A DNA stretch of 64,000 nucleotides from Desulforamulus putei DSM 12395 (GCF_900129195.1 NZ_FQUY01000009.1:43044-107043); one strand, 5' to 3'. Counted from the first letter of the stretch, positions 26,631-36,440 are shown. A program made the numbers and translations. The notes: generated by a model not told the origin, from the sequence alone.

Positions 26631-28535
26631 TAGGATGTAGGCGATGACCAGCAATCCCAGGCCCACCAGGTCGGTTACCGGGTTGGGATCAATCATCAGC
26701 AACCCGCCGACGAAGAACAGGATCCGTTCCGCCCGGCTGGCCTGGGCGATCAGGTAGCCGGAGATGCCTGCTGCAACCGCTGTCATGCCAATCAAGGAAG
26801 TGGTCATCATCAGCAGCACCTTGGGCAAGGTGGTATTAATGAGCAACAGGGACGGGGACAGCACAAAGATATAGGGGATCAGGAACGCTGCGACAGCCAG
26901 CTTGGAGGCTTCGACGCCGGTTTTCATGGGGTTGCTTTTGGCGATGCCCGCTCCGGCAAAGGCGGCCAGAGCCACCGGCGGCGTGACGTCTGCGATAATG
27001 CCAAAGTAGAATACAAACATATGGGCTGCCAGCACAGGCACTCCCAGTTGGACCAGGATTGGCGCTGCGATGGTGGAGGTAATGACGTAGTTGGCGGTGG
27101 TCGGTACGCCCATGCCCAAAATGATGGAGGTAATCATGGTAAAGAACAACGTGGGCAGCAGTTGGCCGCCGGCCAGGTCAATCAGGGCGGAGCCCAGTTT
27201 CAGGCCCAGGCCTGTCTTGGTAACGACGCCGATAATAATGCCGGCGGTGGCGCAGGCAATCACCACGCCCAGGGCTGACCTGGCCCCCTCCTCGAGACCC
27301 TTTACAATATCCTTTAAGGAAATACGGGTGGAGCTGCGCAACATGGATGCGCCGATGGCCAGGGCAATGGCCCATAAAGCGGCATTCATGGGCGAACGGC
27401 CGGATACCAGCAGGTAAACGATGGCCACCAGCGGAATAGCCAAATGACCCCTTTCCGCCAGGATGCTGCCAATTTTGGGCAACTGATCCCGGGGAATCCC
27501 TTTTAACCCGGTCTTCCTGGCTTCCAGGTGAACGCCGATCCAGATACCGGTAAAATACAGCAGTGCAGGAATGGCCGCTGCTTTTACGATATTTACATAG
27601 GGTGTGCCCACCATTTCAGCCATTAAAAAGGCGGCGGCGCCCATAATGGGAGGCATCAACTGGCCGCCGGTAGATGCGGCTGCTTCCACCGCCCCGGCAA
27701 ATTCCGGCCGGTACCCCAGTTTTTTCATCATCGGGATGGTCAGACTGCCGGTGCCGGCCACGTTCCCCACGGAGCTACCGGAAACCGTACCCATCAACCC
27801 GCTGGAAAGCACCGCCACCTTGGCCGGGCCGCCGCTGGCCCAGCCGGCGATAGCATTGGCCAGGTCAATGAAAAACTTGCCCAAGCCGGTCTTTTCCAGG
27901 TAAGCCCCGAACAAAATAAACAGAAAAATAAAGGTAGCTGAAACTCCCAAGGGAATCCCGAACACGCCTTCGGTGGTATAGAACAGGTGACCTACCAGAC
28001 CGCTCAGAGTTGTTCCCTGGTGGGCAAAGGCCCCCGGCAGGTAAGGGCCGGCAAAGGCATAGCCCAGAAAGAGGGCTGCCACAATGACAATGGGCCACCC
28101 CACCACCCGACGGGCCGCCTCCATAACAAACAAGATGCCCAGGGTGCCCACCAGCATGTCGGCGGGGGTGACAATGCCGGCACGCATGATCAGGTCTTTA
28201 TAAAAAATAACAATATACAGGGGTCCAGCCACGGCCAGTATGGCTAAAAGCCCGTCAAACCAGTGCAGGCGATTGCGGGGCCAGCTTTTTCTGGCGGGGT
28301 ACAGGAGGTATACCAGAGCCAGGCCGAAGGACAAATGAACCGCCCGCTGTATCTGGGCGTCCAGCACCCCGAAGACGGCTGTGTACAGCTGGAAAAGCGA
28401 AAAAGCCACGGCGATGACCGCTATGGCGATGCCGCCCAAGCCGCTGATACGCCGGAAGTCCGACTCACGGTCGTATTTGGCCATGAACTGGTCTATATTA
28501 AACTGGTCTTGCGGTTTATAATTGCGATCTGTCAA
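26601..28535 (-). CDS. TRAP transporter permease, fused 4TM/12TM (TAXI type)
   Basis: 644 residues with a short cytoplasmic N-terminus and about 16-18 membrane helices. It is a fusion of the small and large TRAP permease subunits, as found with TAXI binding proteins. Typical stretches are SSGLMGTVSGSSVGNVAGTG and AAASTGGQLMPPIMGAAAF. It imports an organic acid with sodium or protons; the substrate is unknown. Operon: TAXI binding protein, DUF1850 protein, this permease. Its last nine residues come from a REP-A element, so the natural C-terminus was lost after LGLLVIAYIL. Confidence 0.93.
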   Translation of the reverse strand: MTDRNYKPQDQFNIDQFMAKYDRESDFRRISGLGGIAIAVIAVAFSLFQLYTAVFGVLDAQIQRAVHLSFGLALVYLLYPARKSWPRNRLHWFDGLLAILAVAGPLYIVIFYKDLIMRAGIVTPADMLVGTLGILFVMEAARRVVGWPIVIVAALFLGYAFAGPYLPGAFAHQGTTLSGLVGHLFYTTEGVFGIPLGVSATFIFLFILFGAYLEKTGLGKFFIDLANAIAGWASGGPAKVAVLSSGLMGTVSGSSVGNVAGTGSLTIPMMKKLGYRPEFAGAVEAAASTGGQLMPPIMGAAAFLMAEMVGTPYVNIVKAAAIPALLYFTGIWIGVHLEARKTGLKGIPRDQLPKIGSILAERGHLAIPLVAIVYLLVSGRSPMNAALWAIALAIGASMLRSSTRISLKDIVKGLEEGARSALGVVIACATAGIIIGVVTKTGLGLKLGSALIDLAGGQLLPTLFFTMITSIILGMGVPTTANYVITSTIAAPILVQLGVPVLAAHMFVFYFGIIADVTPPVALAAFAGAGIAKSNPMKTGVEASKLAVAAFLIPYIFVLSPSLLLINTTLPKVLLMMTTSLIGMTAVAAGISGYLIAQASRAERILFFVGGLLMIDPNPVTDLVGLGLLVIAYILNSSRGRFLT

Positions 28536-29052
28536 GCTTTACCTCCTTCCAGATGTTTAGCGCTATGATTTTGGCAAGGGAACAGGGTTTGGCCTGTAGT
28601 GCGATTAATGAACCGGGCGGGAAGTAATCTTTGAAATCATATCGCTTGCCCCGGTAAACCAGCGCATGCCGGGTCAGGGGCATAAAAGCCATGTTTATTT
28701 GTTTAAAATGCCGGTTGATGCCCGATAAAACATACACGCCGCTGCGATTTTCCAGTTTGCCTTCCTCCGGCAAAAAGGGGGTTCCCACACCCAGGGCTTT
28801 AAAGGTGGTGGAAGTGAGCAGCAAATCATTCCCCGGTGCGAGAATAAAATGCTCCTGCACCGGGGTTTTATTAACGGAATGAATATATTCAACGGTAAAA
28901 CTTTGATCAAATAACATGGGCAACAGGAGAACCGGTTCTCCCTGCTGACTGCTTAAAAGGAGGGTGGGCAGCGGTACCAATAATAAAACTGCCAGGACAA
29001 TTGATGCCAGCACCCAAATCCGGCCGGTCCGCCGCCTGAATAACCCTGTCAT
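28516..29052 (-). CDS. DUF1850 protein of a TRAP-TAXI operon
   Basis: 178 residues. One N-terminal membrane segment (WVLASIVLAVLLLVPLPTLLL) and an extracytoplasmic beta-rich domain with FTVEYIHSVNKTPVQEHF, the signature of DUF1850. Such proteins are regularly encoded between TAXI binding proteins and fused TRAP permeases, as here. Function is unknown; probably an accessory to uptake. It overlaps the permease gene by about 20 nt and follows the binding-protein gene by 15 nt. Confidence 0.85.
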   Translation of the reverse strand: MTGLFRRRTGRIWVLASIVLAVLLLVPLPTLLLSSQQGEPVLLLPMLFDQSFTVEYIHSVNKTPVQEHFILAPGNDLLLTSTTFKALGVGTPFLPEEGKLENRSGVYVLSGINRHFKQINMAFMPLTRHALVYRGKRYDFKDYFPPGSLIALQAKPCSLAKIIALNIWKEVKLDRSQL

Positions 29053-29067
29053 TTTTACACCGGATCC

Positions 29068-30042
29068 TTACTTCTCGTTGAAGTATTTCTCTGCCCCCGG
29101 GTGCATGGGGATGGAGATGCCTTCTTTGGCGGTTTCCTTGCTAATCAGTTTGCCCACGTTATGGGCAGCCTTCAGTTGATCCAAATGGGTGAAAATGGCT
29201 TTGGTAATATCATAGGCGGTTTGTTCGTCCATTTTATCGGTCACCACCAGCATGGCCTTGGCGCCCAAGGAGGTTACATCCCGGTCCTGGTTCGGATAAG
29301 TGCCGGCAGGGATCACAACCTTGGAGTAGAAAGGATATTTTTTGGTCAGTTGATCTGCTTTATCATCGGCAATGGACAACAGAACCACCTTGTGCTGGGC
29401 AGAAATGTCCTGGATGGCAGCGGTGGGGAAACCGGCGGTGACAAAGGCGGCGTCAATGTTGCCGTCTTTCAGGCCGTTGGCTGCTTCGCCAAAGGACAGG
29501 TACTGGGGTTTGATGTCTGCAAAGGTTAAGCCGTGCGCTTCCAGCACGTGCTGGGCATTGGCGGTGACGCTGCTGCCGGCGGCGCCCACAGCCACTCGCT
29601 TGCCCTTCAGGTCGGCAATGCTCTTAATACCGGTCTTATCCAGGGTTACAATCTGGATGGTTTCGGGATAAATGGCCGCCAGGCATTTTAAACCGTCCAC
29701 CTTTTTATCCTTAAACATTTCGGTGCCGTTAGCTGCATAATAGGCAATGTCGTTTTGCACGAAGGCCATTTGCACGTTGCCCTGGGCTAACAGGTTTATA
29801 TTGGCTACGGAAGCGCCGGTTGACTGGGCGGTGGCGTTGGCGCCGGGGAGGTTCTTATTTAAAATTTCAGCAATGGCGCCGCCCAGGGGGTAATAGACGC
29901 CTGCTGTACCGCCGGTAGCAATGTTAATAAACTTCTTTTCCGCTGCTTTTTGGCCCCCGGATTGGGAGCATCCGGTAATCAAGAGCGCCAGCATGGTAAT
30001 GGCTGCCAGCAGGACCAGTCCGTGTTTTTTTAATTTCAGCAT
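29068..30042 (-). CDS. TAXI-family TRAP solute-binding lipoprotein
   Basis: 324 residues. The signal peptide ends in a lipobox, LALLITGCSQSGG, so it is anchored outside the membrane. FINIATGGTAGVYYPLGGAIAE is the diagnostic TAXI motif. It delivers substrate to the fused permease downstream. First gene of the three-gene TRAP operon, with an AGGAGAGGATT ribosome site. Substrate cannot be read from sequence. Confidence 0.94.
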   Translation of the reverse strand: MLKLKKHGLVLLAAITMLALLITGCSQSGGQKAAEKKFINIATGGTAGVYYPLGGAIAEILNKNLPGANATAQSTGASVANINLLAQGNVQMAFVQNDIAYYAANGTEMFKDKKVDGLKCLAAIYPETIQIVTLDKTGIKSIADLKGKRVAVGAAGSSVTANAQHVLEAHGLTFADIKPQYLSFGEAANGLKDGNIDAAFVTAGFPTAAIQDISAQHKVVLLSIADDKADQLTKKYPFYSKVVIPAGTYPNQDRDVTSLGAKAMLVVTDKMDEQTAYDITKAIFTHLDQLKAAHNVGKLISKETAKEGISIPMHPGAEKYFNEK

Positions 30043-30187
30043 GTAATCCTCTCCTTTTATGTAGTTTGGTTGGTGTATTTTGTAATCTGTATTTTTGGCT
30101 GCCCCCCCTTTGATATAATATTTTAATCACTTTGTTCCCTTGGCTGTCTAGTTATTTATACATATATACTATTTTGTGTTAACAACA

Positions 30188-30218
30188 AAAAATCCTGCTG
30201 TGCTGAATAGCAGAATTT
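30188..30218 (-). terminator. Terminator after the MFS gene
   Basis: On the minus strand TTCTGCTATT and AGCAGGA form a short stem followed by TTTTTTG. Confidence 0.65.
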
Positions 30219-30276
30219 AATGTATTTGTTGGTAACGTTATAAATATACAATATACAAAAGGATTGTACGAGTGTT

Positions 30277-31443
30277 TCATGGGCGGTCAGCGGAAGCTGC
30301 GGTTTTGGCCCGGTGTTTTATCACCAGCAGGTTAAACGCCGCCACCGCCAGAAGCACCAGACCGCAAGAGGCAGCATACAAAAGCTGCGGCCCGAAGTGA
30401 TCCATGATAAAGCCGCCCAGCAAGGAGCCCGCAATGCCGGCCAGTCCTCCCCCAAAGGTGGCCAGCAGGCCCTGCCCGCTGGCCCGTAAAGCCGGCGGTA
30501 CAATCTTGCCCATGTAGGAAACCCCTGCCATGTAAAACAAGCCGAAGGACAACCCGTGCAGCAGTTGGATGACAATAATTAGTTGTGGGTCGCCGGCAAT
30601 GGCAAACAGGAACCAGCGCAGCGCATAGGCGCCCGCCGCCAAGGCCAGCAGCACCGTTTCGTTATAGCGGGCCAGCAGCAAGCCAAACAGGGCAAAGACA
30701 GGAATTTCGCTCAGAGGCCCCGTTGTCCAGGCCCAACCCACCTCGGCCTCGGTGCCGCCAATGCTGCGGACTAATATACCCATAAAGGCATCATTGGCCT
30801 TGTTGGTGGTATTGACAAGGGCTATAAAAATCAGCACATACAGTACTTCCGGTCTCTGTAATAGTTCTTTAAATTGGGAGGCCGTGGTTGTCTTACCGGA
30901 GGGCGGCACGTCCTTGACCAAAAAGATGAGCAGGATGGAAATCAGCAGCAACCCTTGGTACAGCCCTTTCATCCATTCTATGCCCACCACCGCCAGTAAT
31001 TCCCCGGCGGCTAAAGCAGTAACGGCAAAACCAAGGGAACCCCAAAGCCGGTAGCTGCCAAAATGTTTCCCTGATTTCTTTGAATTGGCCAGGATCAGGC
31101 AGTCCAACTGGGGGAAGGAGGGCAGGAAAAAGGCATAAAAGCCAATTACCGTGGGTACCAGCAGGCTAAAGGAACGCAAATGAAAAAGTAGGAAACTGAG
31201 TATCAGGCAGGCGGTAAACTGCAGTAAGAGAAGCTTCTTCACGGTCTGCAGGCGGTCACTGAGATAGCCCCAAGGAGACTGCACCAGGATTGACACACAG
31301 GGTCCCAGGGCCAATAATATGCCGATTTGACTGTTGGTCAAACCCCGGGAGTCAAAATATAACGGCAAAAAAGGGACAATAATCCCCACGGTGGTAAAAT
31401 AAGTAAATATAAGAAGCTTTAACTTCCACTGCAAATTTTCCAT
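30277..31443 (-). CDS. MFS transporter (MFS_1-like)
   Basis: 388 residues with 12 predicted helices. The loop 2-3 motif is WGYLSDRLQTVKK; PLYFDSRGLTNSQIGILLALG near the N-terminus matches the MFS_1_like/nucleoside-permease-related group. Substrate unknown. It lies alone on the minus strand between deoC and the TRAP operon, with its own terminator; association with deoC could suggest nucleoside or sugar traffic, but this is only proximity. Confidence 0.85.
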   Translation of the reverse strand: MENLQWKLKLLIFTYFTTVGIIVPFLPLYFDSRGLTNSQIGILLALGPCVSILVQSPWGYLSDRLQTVKKLLLLQFTACLILSFLLFHLRSFSLLVPTVIGFYAFFLPSFPQLDCLILANSKKSGKHFGSYRLWGSLGFAVTALAAGELLAVVGIEWMKGLYQGLLLISILLIFLVKDVPPSGKTTTASQFKELLQRPEVLYVLIFIALVNTTNKANDAFMGILVRSIGGTEAEVGWAWTTGPLSEIPVFALFGLLLARYNETVLLALAAGAYALRWFLFAIAGDPQLIIVIQLLHGLSFGLFYMAGVSYMGKIVPPALRASGQGLLATFGGGLAGIAGSLLGGFIMDHFGPQLLYAASCGLVLLAVAAFNLLVIKHRAKTAASADRP

Positions 31444-31481
31444 CTCCCAAACAAAAGGGGCTTATTCCCTTTAGCAATTGC

Positions 31482-32129
31482 TTATTCTGTAACAATCTTT
31501 ACCCCGCTGCTGGTGCCAATGCGGTTGGCGCCGGCCTCCACCATTTGCAGGGCCTCGGCGGCAGTTTTGATGCCGCCGGAGGCTTTTACGCCCATGGTTT
31601 CCCCGACGGTCCGCCGCAGCAGGGCCACGTCTTCCGGGGTGGCCCCGCCGGTTCCAAAGCCGGTGGAGGTTTTCACAAAATGGGCCCCGGCCCTTTGGGC
31701 TAGACGGCAGGCCATCACCTTTTCTTCCTCCGTCAGGCAGCAGGTCTCAATGATCACTTTTACCGTGTGACCGCCGGCTGCCTGGACAACCGAGGCAATG
31801 TCCCGCTCCACATATTCATAATCCTTTGCTTTTAAAGCCCCCAGGTTCAGGACCATATCAAATTCCGTCGCCCCGTGCAGGAGGGCCTGGGCAGTCTCAA
31901 AGGCCTTGACCTCCGGGGTGGCGGCCCCCAGAGGAAAGCCGATGACGGTACAAACCGGCACGCCGCTGTCTTTCAGCAGCGCTGCCGCCAGTCCCACGTA
32001 GCAGGGATTGACACATACCGAAGCAAAACGGTGTTCCCTGGCTTCCTGACAGAGTTTTTCAATTTCTTCCGGAGTGGCCGCTGCCTTGAGCAAAGTATGG
32101 TCGATGAGTTGATGCAATCTATGGTCCAT
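31482..32129 (-). CDS. deoC: Deoxyribose-phosphate aldolase
   Basis: 215 residues from ATG 32127-32129, preceded by AGGAGAGAAC; the longer frame has no ribosome site. Cleaves 2-deoxyribose-5-phosphate to glyceraldehyde-3-phosphate and acetaldehyde. The Schiff-base lysine is in [14 protein letters not shown], and the second catalytic region is [14 protein letters not shown]. Normal length for bacterial DeoC. Confidence 0.95.
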   Translation of the reverse strand: MDHRLHQLIDHTLLKAAATPEEIEKLCQEAREHRFASVCVNPCYVGLAAALLKDSGVPVCTVIGFPLGAATPEVKAFETAQALLHGATEFDMVLNLGALKAKDYEYVERDIASVVQAAGGHTVKVIIETCCLTEEEKVMACRLAQRAGAHFVKTSTGFGTGGATPEDVALLRRTVGETMGVKASGGIKTAAEALQMVEAGANRIGTSSGVKIVTE

Positions 32130-32224
32130 TTTTTGTTCTCTCCTCGCATGATTAGGATTAAAACCCAATTAGAATTATTTTACCTGGAATATTTTGTTTT
32201 GTATAGCGCCGACAAGGGCAACAA

Positions 32225-32346
32225 TTAGGATGCCTTAAAGTACTTGTTTTCCTTGATGGTTTTTACCTTGTCCCGAAAAAAAGAGCAGCGGTCATAATAT
32301 TTTGAGGTGCAGCAGTTGCTTTTGTAAAAGTGTTTATTTCTCTTGT
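32225..32346 (-). other. Short cysteine-containing reading frame, no start codon
   Basis: Between the YkgJ-type gene and deoC, one minus-strand frame reads NKHFYKSNCCTSKYYDRC, then FFRDKVKTIKENKYFKAS and a TAA at 32225-32227. It is out of frame with the preceding gene and has no ATG, GTG or TTG. It could be the shifted end of a longer neighbour or a relic. Weak. Confidence 0.25.
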
Positions 32347-33093
32347 CTACGTCAAAACCCCTTCATGGGACAGACCGGTATAAGCCAAGCCCCCTCCCTG
32401 TAAAAATCCCAGGATGGGCTGAAAGTTTTCCAGGGTCATGATTTTACGGCAAATATTTTGTTCACCCAGCAGCAGAAGCAACCAGATTTCAAAGGGCGCC
32501 ACGGTTAGCGAAACAATTCCCTGCCGGTTGCTCCATGTCAGGGGCCAGTTCAGCTCCACACTGCCTTTAGGACCATCATCATAATAATAAACCAGGTTGG
32601 TAATGGTAAGCTGTTTTACCACCGATTCGAAATTGCACCATTCCCCGAAGCTTGCAAACTGCCTGCTGCGTTTGTTACAAATATGATCGCCAAAAATACT
32701 CCGGCGGCAAAGCAGGGGGCGTACTGGGTAGATGGAGCAACCGGCTGCTTCATGAAAGGGACAGTAATTTCTGCCGTCTCCCCGCAAGCGGCCCAATTGC
32801 CGGTAAAAGAATTGCCGTTGCCGTTCTTCCGTCCGGCTTGCCAGGTAGGGCAGCAAGTAGAAAAATTCGATGGGCCGGCAGGCAAAGGGAAAGTCCCTGC
32901 AGCACTGACCGCAGCGGTCACACCCGTCGGCATCCGGATGGCTTTGGATAATATTATGCATTAAATGAAGCTTGTTCTCCCAGATTTCGGTGGTGGCTGA
33001 CCGGGGAAAAAATTTATGACCCGATCGTATCTCAGGCGCCATACGGTGCCACTTGGCATATAACTGTTCATAATTTAGGGGCAGCCTATCCAT
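32347..33093 (-). CDS. YkgJ-type cysteine cluster protein
   Basis: 248 residues from ATG 33091-33093 (CAGGTGAAAAG upstream). The N-terminal half has the YkgJ/CxxCxxCC pattern CDRCGQCCRDFPFAC, followed by YCPFHEAAGCSIYPVRPLLCR and HICNKR. This family is proposed to bind a metal or Fe-S cluster; function unknown. The C-terminal part (about 100 residues) is not recognised. Confidence 0.8.
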   Translation of the reverse strand: MDRLPLNYEQLYAKWHRMAPEIRSGHKFFPRSATTEIWENKLHLMHNIIQSHPDADGCDRCGQCCRDFPFACRPIEFFYLLPYLASRTEERQRQFFYRQLGRLRGDGRNYCPFHEAAGCSIYPVRPLLCRRSIFGDHICNKRSRQFASFGEWCNFESVVKQLTITNLVYYYDDGPKGSVELNWPLTWSNRQGIVSLTVAPFEIWLLLLLGEQNICRKIMTLENFQPILGFLQGGGLAYTGLSHEGVLT

Positions 33094-33221
33094 CTTTTCA
33101 CCTGCTCTTTTGGCAGTATCATACCACGGCAAGGCAGGCTGTCGTTAAGAAACTTTTCTAAATATTTCGTCAAATTATACCTGAGTTATGGTCCTTGGCT
33201 GGTTTTCCCGGTTAAATAAAG

Positions 33222-33263
33222 ATGAAAGACATAATCAGCCCTCCCGGGTGACTATGTCTTTTA
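33222..33263 (-). terminator. Hairpin after the symporter pseudogene
   Basis: AAAGACATA and TATGTCTTT bracket an inner GC-rich helix (CCCTCCCGGG). On the minus strand it follows the stop of the decayed symporter. Confidence 0.5.
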
Positions 33264-33265
33264 CT

Positions 33266-33985
33266 TTAAACGGCTTGGCTTGCTTTACTGTATTGTTTCT
33301 TTTCTCCCCAGCACTCAATATTCTTCAGCCCCTGGATGCTGTCCCTGTAAAACACAGGATCAAGGCCCTGTTTCTTCTGCTGCATGTAATCATTGAGCGC
33401 ATTTATGGCTGTGCTGCCAAGCAACGCGATGGCAATTAAATTGGTGATGGCCATCAGCGCCATAAACAGGTCGGCCATGTCCCAGACAATGCCGATCTTT
33501 GCCACCGACCCAAACAAAACCATGCCGATAACAGCCAGCCGGTAAACCGTCAGCCAGGTTTTACTCTCCTTGATAAATTCAATATTGGTTTCCCCGTAAT
33601 AGTAGTTGCCAATGACGGAGCTAAAGGCAAAGAGGAATACCACGATGGCTACAAAACTGCTGGCCCAACCACCGATATGGGAACTGAGGGCCGCCTGCAC
33701 AAGTTCAACGCCGGTGAGCTTGCCCCCGGGTTGATAGGTGCCGGACAGCAGCACGATAAAGGCGGTGGCGCTGCAAACCAGCAGCGTGTCCACAAATACG
33801 CCCACTGATGCAGAAGGCTCCAAATGATGAAATTCCTTTTTGCTGTTTCGATCCACCTACCCCGTCACCCAGCAATTTCACCATTTCTCCAAGATATCTG
33901 AATTGAACAAAGTTGGTTCTAAAGGTAAAGTAAATACCCAATCCGATCAATAGTGCGATTAGTACATAAGTCCACAAAATATCGT
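33266..33985 (-). pseudogene. Alanine/glycine:cation symporter (AGCS), internal deletion
   Basis: The N-terminal part (ILWTYVLIALLIGLGIYFTF ... ISSFGAFCIS) matches the AGCS family start, and the C-terminal part (VGVFVDTLLVCSATAFIVLL to KASQAV) matches its end. The middle ~230 residues are missing. The joint lies near 33805-33810 and puts the two halves in different frames; the normal start codon region is also absent. A clear deletion derivative of a gene usually about 450 codons long, not functional as written. Confidence 0.85.
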
Positions 33986-34097
33986 TAGAACTTGCGTAAC
34001 AAGGTGCAACTTCTTAGCTGCACGCACTTTGATGACACAACATTCAAAATAACATCAAACTCACACAATGTTTTAATATCTACTCATATGTAGAACA

Positions 34098-34122
34098 AAA
34101 AGCCCTCCGCTATGGAGGGACC
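34098..34122 (-). terminator. Terminator of the PPC-domain gene
   Basis: Stem CCCTCC/GGAGGG with loop ATAGC, followed on the minus strand by CTTTTTG. The rest of 33986-34228 holds no gene I can support. Confidence 0.75.
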
Positions 34123-34228
34123 TTTAAATAGACAAGTCATCTTTCGCACCAGAGTATAAATTTTACCTATTGCACCTTCCATACAAACAGCAGGGTGTAA
34201 CCCCAAGGGCTTGCAATCAATGGCGTGA

Positions 34229-34648
34229 TTAAAACTTAAAAAGATTTAAGCCGATTTCCTCACTGAAAGCTCTGTCAAGGTGGCCGTCAATCACGTCTAT
34301 GACGATTTCACTGGTGGCGCTTACAACGGCCGAAGTTAAGTGCCCGCCAAAGGCATTGTAGGAGGGGTCTGTTAGGGTCACATGCAGGTGCAAATAAACT
34401 TCCCCGTTCATTTCGGAGATGTTCCCTACTAGGGCGGAGATTTCCATATCTCCGATGAATTCTTTAGGATGGTATGTTTTGGTGGCGGTTTCAAACAAAC
34501 CCACCACGGCTTTATTGACTGCGCCAATGCCCGACACAGCCCCCAGCCGTATGCCGTTTTCTTTGCAAAGGATTTTGAGGCACGTCAGGATTTCCTCCCC
34601 TTTGTCCAAACGCACCACAAACTTGTTGCCGAATCTTTTATATTTCAT
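34229..34648 (-). CDS. PPC/DUF296 domain protein
   Basis: 139 residues from ATG 34646-34648 with GGAGGG upstream; upstream codons of the longer frame lack a ribosome site. The whole protein is one PPC domain: FVVRLDKGEEILTCL, GIRLGAVSGIGAV, and a terminal metal-site region LHLHVTLTDPSYNAFGGHL. Bacterial stand-alone members are trimeric and of uncertain function; DNA binding is established mainly for plant AT-hook fusions. Confidence 0.88.
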   Translation of the reverse strand: MKYKRFGNKFVVRLDKGEEILTCLKILCKENGIRLGAVSGIGAVNKAVVGLFETATKTYHPKEFIGDMEISALVGNISEMNGEVYLHLHVTLTDPSYNAFGGHLTSAVVSATSEIVIDVIDGHLDRAFSEEIGLNLFKF

Positions 34649-34783
34649 CCGTAACCCTCCTGCACATTTTACTTCATTATATAACAAATTTACCTTGACT
34701 AAATCCTTATAAAGACATCGGCCAGGCAGCATAATTTACCGTTTTGTTCGTGGGGCAGCTGTTTTACCTATTTACCTTTATTT

Positions 34784-35692
34784 TTAAATCAGCCCTTCCT
34801 TCTTAAGCCATGCTTCAGCTACATCTTTGGCTTTTTTCTTCTCAACATCAACCTGGGCGTTTAATGTTGCCATTTCCCGGTCATCAATCTTTCCTGCCAG
34901 TTTATTTAAAACCTCTTCAAGTTCCGGATGCTTCTTGAGAGTTTCTATTCGTACCAGAGGTGCCGCGTAATAGGGCGGGAAGAAATTTTTATCATCTTCC
35001 AGTATAACCAGATTATGCTTAACCAGCATACCGTCTGTGGAGAACGCGTCAATTAAGTCTACTTGTCCTTCAACCAGCGCTTTGTACTTAAGGCCCGGAT
35101 CCATTGCTTTGGCATCTTTAAAATTAAGTTTGTAGGTTTCCTTCAGACCTTTCAGTCCATCAGCACGCTCCAAAAACTCCTGCTCGGTACCAAAAGTAAG
35201 TTTATTAGCAACGGCTTGCAGGTCTGATATTTTTTTGAGATTGTATTTTTGTGCTGTTTCCTGAGTTACAGCAATTGCGTAGGTGTTGTTAAAACCAATG
35301 GGTTCTAACCATTCTAATTTATATTTTTGGGGAAATGCAGCCTTCACCTTTTCATATACCTTTTGCGGGTCAGACATTACTTTTTCGCCCATGATGTTAA
35401 CGAGGCCAGTACCAGTGTATTCAACGTATGCATCCGCATTGCCGTTCTTAACAGCGTTAAAGCAAACATCCGTACCGCCAAGGAAGGACTTAACGGAAAC
35501 CTTTTGGCCTGTGTTCTTTTCAATCAATACCCCTACCAGGTTTGCCATAATATCCTGTTCTGTGAAGTTCTTCCCTACAACGGTGATCTCGTCCGTCGCC
35601 TTGGAACCTGTCAGACTGGAGCATCCCACGATCGTAGTCACAACCAGCGCCAACATGAGAAACCCTATTTCTCTAAGCATACCCTTCTTCAT
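34784..35692 (-). CDS. Glycine betaine/choline-type ABC transporter binding protein
   Basis: 302 residues from ATG 35690-35692 with AAGGAGATGG upstream. Lipoprotein signal with lipobox ALVVTTIVGCSS. OpuAC/OsmX-like domain: TVVGKNFTEQDIMANLVGVL, ADAYVEYTGTGLV and DAFSTDGMLVKHNL. Binds quaternary ammonium compatible solutes and delivers them to the permease encoded just upstream. Last gene of a riboswitch-controlled three-gene unit. Confidence 0.93.
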   Translation of the reverse strand: MKKGMLREIGFLMLALVVTTIVGCSSLTGSKATDEITVVGKNFTEQDIMANLVGVLIEKNTGQKVSVKSFLGGTDVCFNAVKNGNADAYVEYTGTGLVNIMGEKVMSDPQKVYEKVKAAFPQKYKLEWLEPIGFNNTYAIAVTQETAQKYNLKKISDLQAVANKLTFGTEQEFLERADGLKGLKETYKLNFKDAKAMDPGLKYKALVEGQVDLIDAFSTDGMLVKHNLVILEDDKNFFPPYYAAPLVRIETLKKHPELEEVLNKLAGKIDDREMATLNAQVDVEKKKAKDVAEAWLKKEGLI

Positions 35693-35743
35693 AATGTAAC
35701 CATCTCCTTTAGTTAGATTTTTAAGCCGATTGTGCAAGCACAA

Positions 35744-36400
35744 TCAGGCTGTTTGTTTCTTACGAATCCGAAGCCCTTTTGGCGTTACGCGCCAATCTAT
35801 TAAGGCCAGCACAATGTCAAATAAAACGGCCAACACAGCTGCCGGTATGGCACCTGCCAGTATAATCCCGGTATCTACCATGGCAATACCTCGCAGAATT
35901 AGATCTCCCAGTCCCCCTGCCCCAATGAAAGCAGCCAGCGTAGCCATTCCAATGGTCATCACCGTGGCAGTCCGAATTCCGGCGAAAATTACCGGACGTG
36001 CCAGAGGCAGTTCGACCATTTTCAGCATCTGTGCATTGGTCATTCCCATCCCACGGCCTGCTTCTAACAAGGATTGATCTACATCAAGAATCCCTGTGTA
36101 CGTATTTCGCATAATTGGCAGCAGCCCGTACAATGTCATGGCAATGATGGCGGGAAGTTTTCCAATTCCAAAAACGGGAATCATAAATCCCAGCAAGGCC
36201 AGACTGGGTATCGTTTGAATAACAGATACAATTCCCAGTACAACTCCAGCCAGGTAGCGGTAACGGGTTAATAAAATCCCCAGGGGTACTGCGATAACAA
36301 CAGCCCAAAACATTGCCACTGCCGACAATAGGATGTGTTGACCGGTAGCGCCTAAGATATCAGGCCAACGATCCACTAAAATCACAAGCAATTCATTCAC
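35744..36400 (-). CDS. Quaternary-amine ABC transporter permease
   Basis: 218 residues, five or six helices, OpuB/ProW-like, with the cytoplasmic EAA loop EAGRGMGMTNAQMLKMVELPLA. Start GTG 36398-36400, preceded by AGGAGGTGG. Only one permease gene is present, so the transporter is presumably a homodimer in the membrane. Lies between the ATPase and binding-protein genes. Confidence 0.92.
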   Translation of the reverse strand: MNELLVILVDRWPDILGATGQHILLSAVAMFWAVVIAVPLGILLTRYRYLAGVVLGIVSVIQTIPSLALLGFMIPVFGIGKLPAIIAMTLYGLLPIMRNTYTGILDVDQSLLEAGRGMGMTNAQMLKMVELPLARPVIFAGIRTATVMTIGMATLAAFIGAGGLGDLILRGIAMVDTGIILAGAIPAAVLAVLFDIVLALIDWRVTPKGLRIRKKQTA

Positions 36401-36440
36401 TGGCTAGCCACCTCCTGTAAATAAGGTTTGGCAAGCACGT

